Source: Oscillospiraceae bacterium (GTDB lineage Bacteria; Bacillota_A; Clostridia; Oscillospirales; Ruminococcaceae). From it: a DNA stretch of 13,831 bases. Each line of letters begins with the position of its first letter. Positions within the stretch are counted from its first letter, which is position 1. Position numbers and translations under genes: made by a program. Under the pieces are notes generated by a model that was not told the origin of the DNA, did not search any database, and saw only the letters and a program-made list of their open reading frames with translations. Positions 1 to 7,024 of this stretch are shown in pieces. Where the stretch lies: assembly GCA_017523995.1 (NCBI GenBank), contig JAFWUX010000227.1, positions 1 to 13,831 on the forward strand, written 5' to 3'.

Positions 1-58
1 ATTTTAACGCATGCCTTGCGCAAAATTCTCCGTACAGAGGCTTTCTTTTTATTAAAAG

Positions 59-140
59 GCTCATGTCAAGTGTGTGGCTCAGCCCAAATCAAGCGGGTAC
101 TTTTCAACAAGCAGCTTACGTCAAATGAGTGGCTTACGCC
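59..140. repeat. Imperfect direct repeat, 27 bp, period 55
   Basis: Positions 59-85 and 114-140 align without gaps with 20 matches in 27, sharing the cores GTCAA and GTGGCT at the same spacing. No gene overlaps it. It could be a degenerate repeat or chance similarity; two copies are too few to tell. Confidence 0.3.
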
Positions 141-171
141 CCAGAGAGGAGAGGATAAGGAAAGAGGGAGC

Positions 172-249
172 GCGAGGGAGAGAACCTTAGGGAGAGGGGA
201 GACCCGAGCGCAGCGAGGACTTCCCTCTCCCTATGGTTCTTCCCCTCGC
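172..249. repeat. Long imperfect inverted repeat (27-bp arms)
   Basis: The left arm 172-198 and right arm 223-249 are reverse complements at 24 of 27 positions, around a 24-base loop (199-222). The outer seven (GCGAGGG), the middle five (GAACC) and the inner ten (AGGGAGAGGG) pair perfectly; only two short internal bubbles do not. No T-tract follows on either strand, so it is not a standard intrinsic terminator. It resembles a small palindromic intergenic repeat (MITE- or REP-like), but no target duplication is evident. Confidence 0.7.
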
Positions 250-353
250 ATTCGCGCCCCGCGCCCAGTAAAAATAAATATCGGACAAAGGATAAAGAAC
301 ATCAACGCTGCAAAGTGAATAGAGAATAGCGAAAAACGAAAAGTGAAAAACTG

Positions 354-393
354 AAAGCCGCCCAGTCTGCATATCGCACATCTGAGCGGCTTT
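354..393 (-). terminator. Intrinsic terminator of the GH3 gene
   Basis: Arms AAAGCCGC (354-361) and GCGGCTTT (386-393) pair perfectly, and the stem continues inward through CAG/CTG (363-365 with 382-384) after one mismatch. On the minus strand the stem is followed by CAGTTTTTCACTTTT, a usable U-tract. It lies about 80 bases after the GH3 stop codon. It may work in both directions. Confidence 0.7.
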
Positions 394-462
394 CTTCTAT
401 CCATATATAAAACGAGGTCCGGGGATAATATCCCCAGCAGGGCTTGGGGGCAGCGCCCCATT
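354..462 (-). repeat. Three-hairpin terminator repeat, copy C
   Basis: This lies directly after the GH3 stop codon and reads on the minus strand. Hairpin 1 is GGGGC/GCCCC (447-451 with 455-459), hairpin 2 is GGGGATA/TATCCCC (421-427 with 429-435), and hairpin 3 is the terminator. The order and linker sequence match copy A at 6585-6716 when reverse-complemented, including a block close to CCCCAAGCCCTGCTGGGG and the spacer before the last hairpin. Stem bases differ between copies by paired changes. Confidence 0.7.
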
Positions 463-473
463 ATAAAATCACC

Positions 474-3227
474 TCAAACCGTTTCAAGCTCAAGAACCGA
501 AATCCCCTCCTGCATGACAAGCACCACGCTGCCCGAATCCGGCAGCCCCTCAGGAAGCGGCACCGCATATTCCCTGAAATCCGAGAACGAACTGCCCGCC
601 TTGATCTGCAGCGCAACCGAATGCGAACCGATCTGCACCGTGATACCGTTCTGCTTGACGAGCGCCGCCGCCCGCAGAATCAGCCTGCGCTTTCCGGCAA
701 ACGGCACCCCCGTATACACCGCCGTGCCGCACCAGCCGCGCACGCGCAGATCATGCCGCCGCAAATCGCGGCAGTACCCGATCGTGACGCTGTATGCATC
801 ATCGAACTGCTCCGCATCAAAGCGGCTTTCACGCAGCGGAATTGTGTCGCCCGAGACTGTCACCGCAGCCTGCAGCGGCAGCGCATCCGAAGAACCGCCC
901 GCGAAAAACTGATAGCAGCCGGATTCCGTCAGCATCCCGCAGCTGTGCGGATCGTAAATTTGCAGAACATACGCCGGAATCGTGATTTTCACGGATTCCC
1001 GCGCCCCCGCATCCAGATGCACGCGCGCAAATCCGCAAAGCTTTCTGATCGGGCGGCGGACGGCGGATTCCGGCACGGCAAAATAAATCTGCACAACCTC
1101 ATCCCCTGCGCGCGCCGAGATATTCTGCAGCGTGACCTCCGCAGTCAGACTGCCGTCCGCATTCTGCGCAACACTGAGCGCCTCATACCGGAACGCCGCA
1201 TACGAAAGCCCGAATCCGAACGGATACAGCGGCTTACCGCGGAAATAGAGATAAGTAGTACCGGCAGATTCAATGTCATAATTGCGGATATCCGGCAGAT
1301 CATGCTCCGAGCGGTACCATGTCAGCGGCAGCCTTCCTGCGGGATTATATCTGCCGGAGAGCACATGCGCGGCAGCCGTCCCGAGATGCGCCCCCGCATG
1401 CGAACTCCAGAGAATCGCGGGCAGAATCTCCTGCTGCCGGTTGATCGCATAGGGATAGCCGGAGATCAGCAGCAGCGCGGTTTTCGGATTTGCGCTGTGC
1501 AGCGTCTCCGCCATATCCGGCTGAATATTGAGCGCGAGCGTCCTGCGGTCAAAGCACTCTTTCGCGACCTGCACCGGATGATTGCCCGTGCAGTAGATGA
1601 CCGCATCGGCATCCGCAGCGATCCGCTTTGCGCGTTCTACGCCGCGGCTGATGACTTCGATCCGGAAGGCGCGCTCCGGTGTGACAGCGTTCTGTTCGGT
1701 AAAGCGGACGGTTCCGTCCGCAGCAGATTCCATGCGCTTGTGATGAAACGGCGCTTCGAGCACGGTGCCGTCCGGTGTTTCATGCAGACGGAAGGTCTCG
1801 TGCGTAAACCAGTCATAGACGCTGCGGTTATGCAGCAGCAGTCTGCCGTCATCCGAAACGCGCAGATAGCGGTTCGCGGATACGGCATAGAGATTCTGCC
1901 AGTTTTCGCCCCAGTCCTGCAGCGCAAACTGCGTCTGCTCCGAAACGGTTTCCGCATCAAAGGCGCAGGTACCGTCTGCGTGCACAGCAAGATATCTGCC
2001 GTTTGCCGCCTGCACGGTGACAATATCCCAAAGGCTGTCCGTGATAATCTCAGCATCGGGATATTCCGTGCGCATGCCCGCCAGCACCGAGACAGCATCG
2101 CGGAAATAGCCGGTGTACCAGTCCCGGAGATTTTCGTCGGCGAGCGGCCCGCAGACTGCAATGCGCTTCGGATTCCGCAGCGGCAGCATCCCCTCATTTT
2201 TCAGCAGGACAAACTGCTCCTCCGCCGCGCGCAGATTGACCGTCCTAGCAGCATCCGTATCAATCTGTTCCGGCGTGATGCTGTCATAGGGGCAGTCATC
2301 GCTGAACTGCCCAAGCCGCATCCGCGCATAGAGGACATTTGTCAGCATCGCGTCGAGCCCGGATTCCGTGAGCTTCCCCTCGCGCAGTGCGCAGTCGGCG
2401 GCATTTGCGGTCAGGGTGTCCTCATCGGTCATGAGGTCACAGCCTGCGCGGATCGCCTCGGCATAGACATCCGCATGGGATGTGCCGTATTTGTGCGCGA
2501 GCAGCGTCTGACCGAAATCGGCGCCGTCCGTGACAACAAACCAAAGCCCCCACTGCTCCTTGAGAATGCGTTTCAGATCGGGATTGCAGAGTGCCGGCAC
2601 GCCGTTGATCTCGTTGTAGGCGGTCATGATGCTCTTTGCGCCGCCGAACCGGATCGCCGGCATGAACGCCGCATAGTAGTATTCATATTTCAGGCGCGGC
2701 GGCAGATAGGAATTATCGTTGATGCGGTTTTCCTCGAAGTTATTTGCACAAAAGTGCTTGAGCGTCGGCAGCACCTTGAGATAGCAGGGGTGCTCCCCCG
2801 CCATGCCGGATGTCAGCGCGGCAGTCAGTTCGCCTGCAAGGAACGGATCCTCGCCGTAAGCCTCCTCGGTTCTGCCCCAGCGCGGATCGCGCTCCATATC
2901 GACCGTCGGGCCCCAGACGCAGAGTGCGCTGCGGTGATCTTTATTATAATACGCACGGCATTCCGTTCCGGCGATGTCGCCGAGCTGCCGGAGCAGATCG
3001 CGGTCAAAGGTCGAAGCAAGCCCCACGGGCTGCGGAAAGACAGTTGAAAAGTCCTCCGCCTGCCGCCCGACAAAGCCTCTTGCAACCTCCGTGCCGACAT
3101 AGAACTCCCCGAGCCCCAGCCGCTCTGCCGCATGCTGATGCGTTGTCAGGAGACCGCGTTTTTCCTCGGGTGTCAGGCTTGCCGCGAGGGCTGCTGCCTG
3201 TTCTCTGCTGATCTCTGATTGTTTCAT
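474..3227 (-). CDS. Glycoside hydrolase family 3 with inserted trefoil-like domain
   Basis: A 917-residue GH3 enzyme, expected to release sugars from the non-reducing end of beta-linked oligosaccharides; the exact substrate cannot be read. No signal peptide is seen, so it should act in the cytoplasm on imported sugars. The TIM-barrel part (about 40-330) has DPRWGR (114-119), YGEDPF (124-129), KHF (157-159) and the likely nucleophile Asp234 in VVTDGADF. The second domain has KECFDR (556-561), placing Glu557 as likely acid/base. Between its first strand and GVERAKRIAADADAVIY, residues about 401-527 form an inserted repeat of VQAANGRYLAV-like units, typical of a fascin/beta-trefoil fold. A fibronectin-III-like domain follows (about 685-795), then a beta-rich end (800-917) that resembles CBM6. 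The ATG at 3227 has GAGG eight bases upstream and a good promoter. It stands alone, divergent from the ABC gene. Confidence 0.93.
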   Translation of the reverse strand: MKQSEISREQAAALAASLTPEEKRGLLTTHQHAAERLGLGEFYVGTEVARGFVGRQAEDFSTVFPQPVGLASTFDRDLLRQLGDIAGTECRAYYNKDHRSALCVWGPTVDMERDPRWGRTEEAYGEDPFLAGELTAALTSGMAGEHPCYLKVLPTLKHFCANNFEENRINDNSYLPPRLKYEYYYAAFMPAIRFGGAKSIMTAYNEINGVPALCNPDLKRILKEQWGLWFVVTDGADFGQTLLAHKYGTSHADVYAEAIRAGCDLMTDEDTLTANAADCALREGKLTESGLDAMLTNVLYARMRLGQFSDDCPYDSITPEQIDTDAARTVNLRAAEEQFVLLKNEGMLPLRNPKRIAVCGPLADENLRDWYTGYFRDAVSVLAGMRTEYPDAEIITDSLWDIVTVQAANGRYLAVHADGTCAFDAETVSEQTQFALQDWGENWQNLYAVSANRYLRVSDDGRLLLHNRSVYDWFTHETFRLHETPDGTVLEAPFHHKRMESAADGTVRFTEQNAVTPERAFRIEVISRGVERAKRIAADADAVIYCTGNHPVQVAKECFDRRTLALNIQPDMAETLHSANPKTALLLISGYPYAINRQQEILPAILWSSHAGAHLGTAAAHVLSGRYNPAGRLPLTWYRSEHDLPDIRNYDIESAGTTYLYFRGKPLYPFGFGLSYAAFRYEALSVAQNADGSLTAEVTLQNISARAGDEVVQIYFAVPESAVRRPIRKLCGFARVHLDAGARESVKITIPAYVLQIYDPHSCGMLTESGCYQFFAGGSSDALPLQAAVTVSGDTIPLRESRFDAEQFDDAYSVTIGYCRDLRRHDLRVRGWCGTAVYTGVPFAGKRRLILRAAALVKQNGITVQIGSHSVALQIKAGSSFSDFREYAVPLPEGLPDSGSVVLVMQEGISVLELETV

Positions 3228-3268
3228 AGTCCGTCCTCAATCCTTTACTTGTATTTTTATATGTTCTC

Positions 3269-3298
3269 ATTATACAATACAACTTTTGCCGCGGTCAA
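3269..3298 (-). promoter_or_regulatory. Sigma-A-type promoter of the GH3 gene
   Basis: On the minus strand TTGACC (3293-3298) and a perfect TATAAT (3269-3274) are separated by 18 bases. Transcription would begin near 3262, giving a leader of about 35 bases before the ATG at 3227. No clear operator or catabolite-response palindrome was recognised next to it. Confidence 0.75.
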
Positions 3299-3494
3299 TA
3301 GCGTTTTTGCGCAATCGGCTGTCTGATTATCCCATAAACGGCAAAGTGAGCCGCCTGAGATGTGAAAATATACAAAAATCAAATGTTCAAACTGTCACAA
3401 TGCACAAAACGCCGAAATCTGTTCCGTATCACAAAATATTCACATTGGCATAGTATACTCTATGCGTATTTCGGGAGTTATCACAGAGTAATTT

Positions 3495-3506
3495 GGAGAG
3501 GAAAGG
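3495..3506 (+). promoter_or_regulatory. Ribosome binding site deciding a TTG start
   Basis: GGAGAGGAAAGG provides a strong purine-rich Shine-Dalgarno region whose last GG lies ten bases before TTG 3517. No ATG or GTG is in frame near the conserved N-terminus, so a rare TTG start is needed whichever site is used. Confidence 0.55.
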
Positions 3507-3516
3507 TTGTGTTATC

Positions 3517-6500
3517 TTGCTCGGACTGAAAGGGATTACAAAGAATTATCTTGCGGGTGATTCTGAGGTTCAGGCACTCAAGGGAATTGACATCCAATTC
3601 CGGCAGAATGAATTTGTTGCGGTGCTGGGTCCCTCCGGCTGCGGCAAAACCACGCTGCTCAACATCATCGGCGGACTTGACCGCTACACATCGGGCGATC
3701 TGACAATCGCAAACAAATCGACAAAGGAATACAAGGACAGAGACTGGGATCATTACCGGAACCACACAATCGGATTTGTCTTTCAGACATACAATCTGAT
3801 TCCGCACCAGACCGTGCTTGCCAATGTCGAGCTTGCACTGACGCTCTCGGGCATTTCCAAATCCGAGCGCCGCGAACGTGCCAAAAAGATGCTCGAGCGC
3901 GTGGGACTCGGCGACCAGATCCACAAAAAACCGAATCAGATGTCCGGCGGTCAGATGCAGCGTGTCGCGATTGCGCGTGCGCTGATCAACGATCCGGAGA
4001 TTCTGCTTGCCGATGAGCCGACCGGTGCGCTCGATACCGAAACGAGCGTGCAGATCATGGATCTGCTCAAGGAGATCGCTAAAGATCGCCTTGTCATCAT
4101 GGTCACGCACAATCCCGAGCTTGCCGAGCAGTATGCAACGCGCATCATCCGCCTGCTCGACGGCAAAATCCGGAGCGACTCGATGCCCTATGAGGAAAAG
4201 CAGGCAATTGAGGACCGCACAAAATTCCTTGCAGAAAAAGAAAAGGCAAACGCCGATCAGACAAAGCAGAAGAAGAAAAAAGTCTCGATGAGTTCCGCGA
4301 CGGCGTTTTCGCTTTCGCTGAACAATCTGCTGACGAAAAAGGGACGCACCCTGCTGACCGCTTTCGCAGGCAGCATCGGCATCATCGGCATTTCGCTGAT
4401 TCTCTCGCTCTCGGACGGCTTCCAGACCTATATCGACGAGGTGCAGGAGAACACGCTTTCCTCGTATCCGCTGACAATTCTCTCGCAGTCGGTTGACCTC
4501 TCGAGCATTGTCGAGAACATCACCGGTCAGGCGGAGCACCGCGATAATCACCCGCTTGACAAGGTCTATTCGACCGGTCAGGAGGCGGAGATGCTCAACG
4601 CGATGGTCTCCGAGGTCAAGCAGAACGATATGGTCGGCTTCAAAAAATATATCGAGGACAACAAGGACCGCCTCAGCGCCTATAACATCGAATATGACTA
4701 CAACATTCAGCCGCTTGTCTATCTTGCGGATACGACCGATCAGATCACGCCGGTCAACCCGAATCCGCTGGTCGATGCCTATTACGGCATGATCGGCTAT
4801 GATATGAATTCGATGTCCTCCTCCTATTCGCAGATCATGTCCATGAGCACGGACGGCATGGATATCTGGACGCTGCTCTACGGCGACCGTCAGCTGCTCG
4901 ATCAGCAGTATGATATCATCAGCGGTCACTGGCCGGAGAACATGAACGAGGTCATTCTCGTGGTCGATGATTACAATGAGATCACCGGCATGACGCTCTA
5001 CGGTCTCGGTCTGCGCGACCCGAATGAAATCTCCGGCATGTTCTCGGATATCATGGCGGGCAATGAGATCGAGGTGCAGTCCGCAAGCTACGATTACCGC
5101 GACCTGATGAACATGCAATTCCGCGTGCTGCTGCAGCCCGATCTCTATGAATATGACAAGACCGAAAACTGCTGGAAAGACCGCAGCCGCAATGATGAAT
5201 ACATGGCGGAAAAGATCGAGAACGGCGTTCCGGTGCATATCTCCGGTATTGTCCGCAAGAAGAAGGGCACGCCGACCGGCGCGCTGATGCCCGGAACAAT
5301 CTGCTACACGCAGGAGCTCGTCGATCATCTGCTCGATGAGATTGCCGATACCGAAATCGTCAAGGCGCAGCAGGAAAAGCCGGAGATCGACGTTTTCACC
5401 GGCTACGAGTTCGAGGATCACGATGATGTGACAATCGACGATGTCTATGCCTATCTCGACAACATGAGCGAGGCGGAATTTGCACAGCTGCAGGGAATGT
5501 TCACGAATCTCTACGGCAATTCGATCACGCCGGAAAACGTCACCGATGCGCTGAACGATATGGACGATGAAGACCTTGTCGCGGCGGTTGCTCCGACGAT
5601 GCTTGAAAACATCACGCTCGATGATGCAAAGGCTTTCGCGGAGACAAAGGAAGGTCAGGGCGCTCTGATGATGATGCTCGCCGAGCAGGCAGGCACCGAT
5701 CCCGACCCTGCAATGCTCGCAGAGCTCGATGACGATACGCTGCTCAAGCTCTACACCGGCATAATGGAATCGCAGATCACTGCGGACGCAATCCGCGCAA
5801 AGATTGCGGACATGAGCGAGGAGGAGGTCAGCGCGCTGGCACAGTCGCTCAATCCGGCAAAGGATGTCGAGAGCATGAAAAAGGCGCTCGCGACAATGGA
5901 TGAGGATATGCTCGTCTCAGTGTTCAAGGATCAGATTCTTGCGCAGTCCACCGACAACACCTATGACGGCAACCTGCAGAAGCTCGGTCTGCGCGATCCC
6001 GACAGCCCGTTTGCAATCCAGATTTATTCGGAGAGCTTTGAGGCAAAGGAGCAGTTCGAGGACTTCGTTCAGGAATACAATGACAAGCAGGCAAAGGACA
6101 GCGACGATGAAGCCGCAATCGAATACACCGATTACATCGGCATTCTGCTCTCCTCTGTGACGAAGATCATCAACATGGTCTCCTATGTGCTGATCGGATT
6201 TGTTTCGATCTCGCTTGTGGTTTCGTCGATCATGATCGGCATTATCACGTATATCTCGGTGCTTGAGCGCACAAAGGAGATCGGTATTCTCCGCTCGATC
6301 GGTGCATCGAAGCGCGATGTCAGCCATGTGTTCAATGCCGAGACATTCATCGTCGGTCTGGTCGCCGGTATCATCGGCGTTGTGATCACGATGCTGCTCG
6401 ATATCCCGATCAATATGATTATTGAGAAGGCTGCCGGTGCGCCGGATATCGCGTTCCTGCGTCCGGTCTATGCGGTGATTCTGATTGCGATCTCTGTTCT

Positions 6501-6579
6501 GCTGACGCTGATCGCAGGCATCATCCCCGCAAGACTCGCCGCCAAAAAAGACCCCGTCATCGCCCTGCGGACGGAATGA
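3517..6579 (+). CDS. MacB-like ABC transporter, ATPase-permease fusion with large ectodomain
   Basis: A single chain of 1020 residues carrying a MacB/LolD-type ATPase and an FtsX-type permease; such proteins power extrusion or envelope mechanics, and the substrate is unknown. The ATPase has Walker A GPSGCGKTT (38-46), signature MSGGQ (142-146), Walker B LLADE with Asp166-Glu167, and switch His198. A Lys-rich linker leads to TM1 (about 279-299), then an ectodomain of nearly 590 residues, then TM2-TM4 (about 886-915, 943-964, 984-1006) with the FtsX-like ERTKEIGILRSIGAS segment. The ectodomain's second half contains acidic helical repeats. TTG at 3517 is preferred as start: AGGAAAGG ends ten bases before it, and MLGLKGITKNYLAGD is the usual beginning of this family. 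An upstream in-frame TTG at 3493 would put the binding site inside the gene. No partner gene is next to it. It is far longer than MacB itself (about 650 residues). Confidence 0.9.
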   Translation: MLGLKGITKNYLAGDSEVQALKGIDIQFRQNEFVAVLGPSGCGKTTLLNIIGGLDRYTSGDLTIANKSTKEYKDRDWDHYRNHTIGFVFQTYNLIPHQTVLANVELALTLSGISKSERRERAKKMLERVGLGDQIHKKPNQMSGGQMQRVAIARALINDPEILLADEPTGALDTETSVQIMDLLKEIAKDRLVIMVTHNPELAEQYATRIIRLLDGKIRSDSMPYEEKQAIEDRTKFLAEKEKANADQTKQKKKKVSMSSATAFSLSLNNLLTKKGRTLLTAFAGSIGIIGISLILSLSDGFQTYIDEVQENTLSSYPLTILSQSVDLSSIVENITGQAEHRDNHPLDKVYSTGQEAEMLNAMVSEVKQNDMVGFKKYIEDNKDRLSAYNIEYDYNIQPLVYLADTTDQITPVNPNPLVDAYYGMIGYDMNSMSSSYSQIMSMSTDGMDIWTLLYGDRQLLDQQYDIISGHWPENMNEVILVVDDYNEITGMTLYGLGLRDPNEISGMFSDIMAGNEIEVQSASYDYRDLMNMQFRVLLQPDLYEYDKTENCWKDRSRNDEYMAEKIENGVPVHISGIVRKKKGTPTGALMPGTICYTQELVDHLLDEIADTEIVKAQQEKPEIDVFTGYEFEDHDDVTIDDVYAYLDNMSEAEFAQLQGMFTNLYGNSITPENVTDALNDMDDEDLVAAVAPTMLENITLDDAKAFAETKEGQGALMMMLAEQAGTDPDPAMLAELDDDTLLKLYTGIMESQITADAIRAKIADMSEEEVSALAQSLNPAKDVESMKKALATMDEDMLVSVFKDQILAQSTDNTYDGNLQKLGLRDPDSPFAIQIYSESFEAKEQFEDFVQEYNDKQAKDSDDEAAIEYTDYIGILLSSVTKIINMVSYVLIGFVSISLVVSSIMIGIITYISVLERTKEIGILRSIGASKRDVSHVFNAETFIVGLVAGIIGVVITMLLDIPINMIIEKAAGAPDIAFLRPVYAVILIAISVLLTLIAGIIPARLAAKKDPVIALRTE

Positions 6580-6584
6580 CAGCG

Positions 6585-6716
6585 GTATCTCCGATGGATT
6601 TGTAATGGGGACTCCGTCCCCAAGCCCCTGCTGGGGTCATTGACCCCAGACCCCATTTTTATGCGTAGATAGAGTAAAGCCGCTCCTGTTTTTGTAAATG
6701 GGAGCGGCTCTCTATT
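6585..6716 (+). repeat. Three-hairpin terminator repeat, copy A
   Basis: It begins five bases after the ABC transporter stop codon. Hairpin 1 is GGGGAC/GTCCCC (6607-6612 with 6616-6621). Hairpin 2 is CTGGGGTCA/TGACCCCAG (6631-6639 with 6641-6649). Hairpin 3 is AGCCGCTCC/GGAGCGGCT (6678-6686 with 6701-6709). Both ends are repeated directly in copy B (6908-7024), and the whole aligns with the reverse complement of copy C (354-462). Confidence 0.75.
6671..6716 (+). terminator. Probable terminator hairpin after the ABC gene
   Basis: A nine-base perfect stem AGCCGCTCC/GGAGCGGCT (6678-6686 with 6701-6709), extendable past a bulge by TAGAG/CTCTA, lies about 100 bases after the stop. The following bases CTCTATT are only moderately T-rich, so termination may be partial. 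Confidence 0.5.
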
Positions 6717-6907
6717 GCGCTGCCGGAGCGCCAATATAAAAGTTTTGATCAAACTTTTTCAAAAGTTTGCGGGTCAAGGGCAGAGCCCTTGTCGCTCGTC
6801 GCAACGAGCGAAACTCTTTAGCGTAGTAAGAGCTCGGGGGCTTGGGCGCCTGCGATAGAGGCGCCCATTTATAAATAGCATCCGCGAAGCGGATACATCT
6901 TTTTGCA
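6717..6907. repeat. Chain of seven hairpins between two direct repeats
   Basis: This 191-base segment lies between copies A and B and has no gene. Stems in order: GCGCT/AGCGC (6717-6731); AAAAGTTT/AAACTTTT (6738-6758), which competes with AAACTTTT/AAAAGTTT (6751-6768); CAAGGGC/GCCCTTG (6775-6791); TCGCTCGT/ACGAGCGA (6792-6811); CTCTT/AAGAG (about 6814-6832); GGGCGCC/GGCGCCC (6844-6866); ATCCGC/GCGGAT (6880-6894). The piece 6834-6876 resembles the hairpin-1 end of copy C in the same orientation (a GGGCTTGGG lead, a G/C stem, then ATTTATAAA), and so is a partial copy E. It looks like a mosaic of intergenic palindromic repeats. Confidence 0.7.
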
Positions 6908-7024
6908 GTATCTCCGATGGATTTGTAATGGAGACTTACAGTATTGCTGCGCAAACCGTTAGACCCCATGTTTATGTGTGGATAGAATGAAGCCGCTCCG
7001 GTTTGATTGGAGCGGCTCTCTATT
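6908..7024 (+). repeat. Terminator repeat, copy B (direct repeat of A)
   Basis: Its first 27 bases (GTATCTCCGATGGATTTGTA, then ATGG-GACT) and its last 65 or so (from GACCCCAT through the hairpin to CTCTATT) nearly match copy A in the same orientation. The middle has lost hairpins 1 and 2. It overlaps the end of the GH25 gene by two bases, so for that gene it is a 3' end element read from the opposite strand. Confidence 0.75.
6991..7017 (-). terminator. Hairpin directly after the GH25 stop
   Basis: AGCCGCTCC (6991-6999) and GGAGCGGCT (7009-7017) form a perfect nine-base stem with a nine-base loop, starting six bases after the GH25 stop codon. Downstream on the minus strand is TCATTCTATCC, a poor U-tract, so efficiency is uncertain. 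Confidence 0.5.

Larger units (their letters stand above)
1..353. other. Non-coding stretch at left edge
   Basis: No convincing gene is visible. The open frames here are short, are rich in Arg/Gly/Pro from repetitive GC-rich DNA, and lack a good ribosome binding site. The stretch holds an imperfect direct repeat (59-85 and 114-140, 20 of 27 positions alike), a purine-rich run (about 146-198), a long inverted repeat (172-249), and an A-rich run of short repeats (about 318-356) that is the T-tract side of the GH3 terminator when read on the minus strand. It probably separates the GH3 gene from a gene beyond the left edge. Confidence 0.6.
3228..3516. other. Divergent intergenic region, GH3 / ABC transporter
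   Basis: This 289-base AT-rich gap holds the GH3 promoter on the minus strand and must hold the ABC transporter promoter on the plus strand. For the latter, TATACT (3454-3459) is a possible -10 but lacks a good -35; TTGGCA (3445-3450) with TATTTC (3467-3472) is another weak option. The inverted repeat CATAG/CTATG (3449-3453 with 3460-3464) surrounds TATACT and could be a small operator. No gene is seen. Confidence 0.45.

Noticed and set aside
16..318. Possible 100-residue gene at the left edge
   Set aside because: It would run through the direct repeat and the long inverted repeat, has a TTG start without a binding site, and its composition follows the repeat rather than a protein.
444..3047. 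Very long open frame (867 codons) antisense to the GH3 gene, and similar long antisense frames at 3481-5421, 10238-11554, 11623-12519 and 12555-13637
   Set aside because: They are in fixed register with real genes whose codon choice leaves few stops on the other strand. Their predicted proteins are Arg/His/Ile-rich without domains, and they lack binding sites.
3517..6579. Antibiotic efflux or bacitracin-sensing role for the ABC transporter
   Set aside because: No two-component system or resistance gene is adjacent, and the ectodomain does not resemble BceB. Only the ABC/FtsX class can be supported.
6717..6907. CRISPR array
   Set aside because: The hairpins differ in sequence and there are no regularly spaced identical repeats, and no cas genes.
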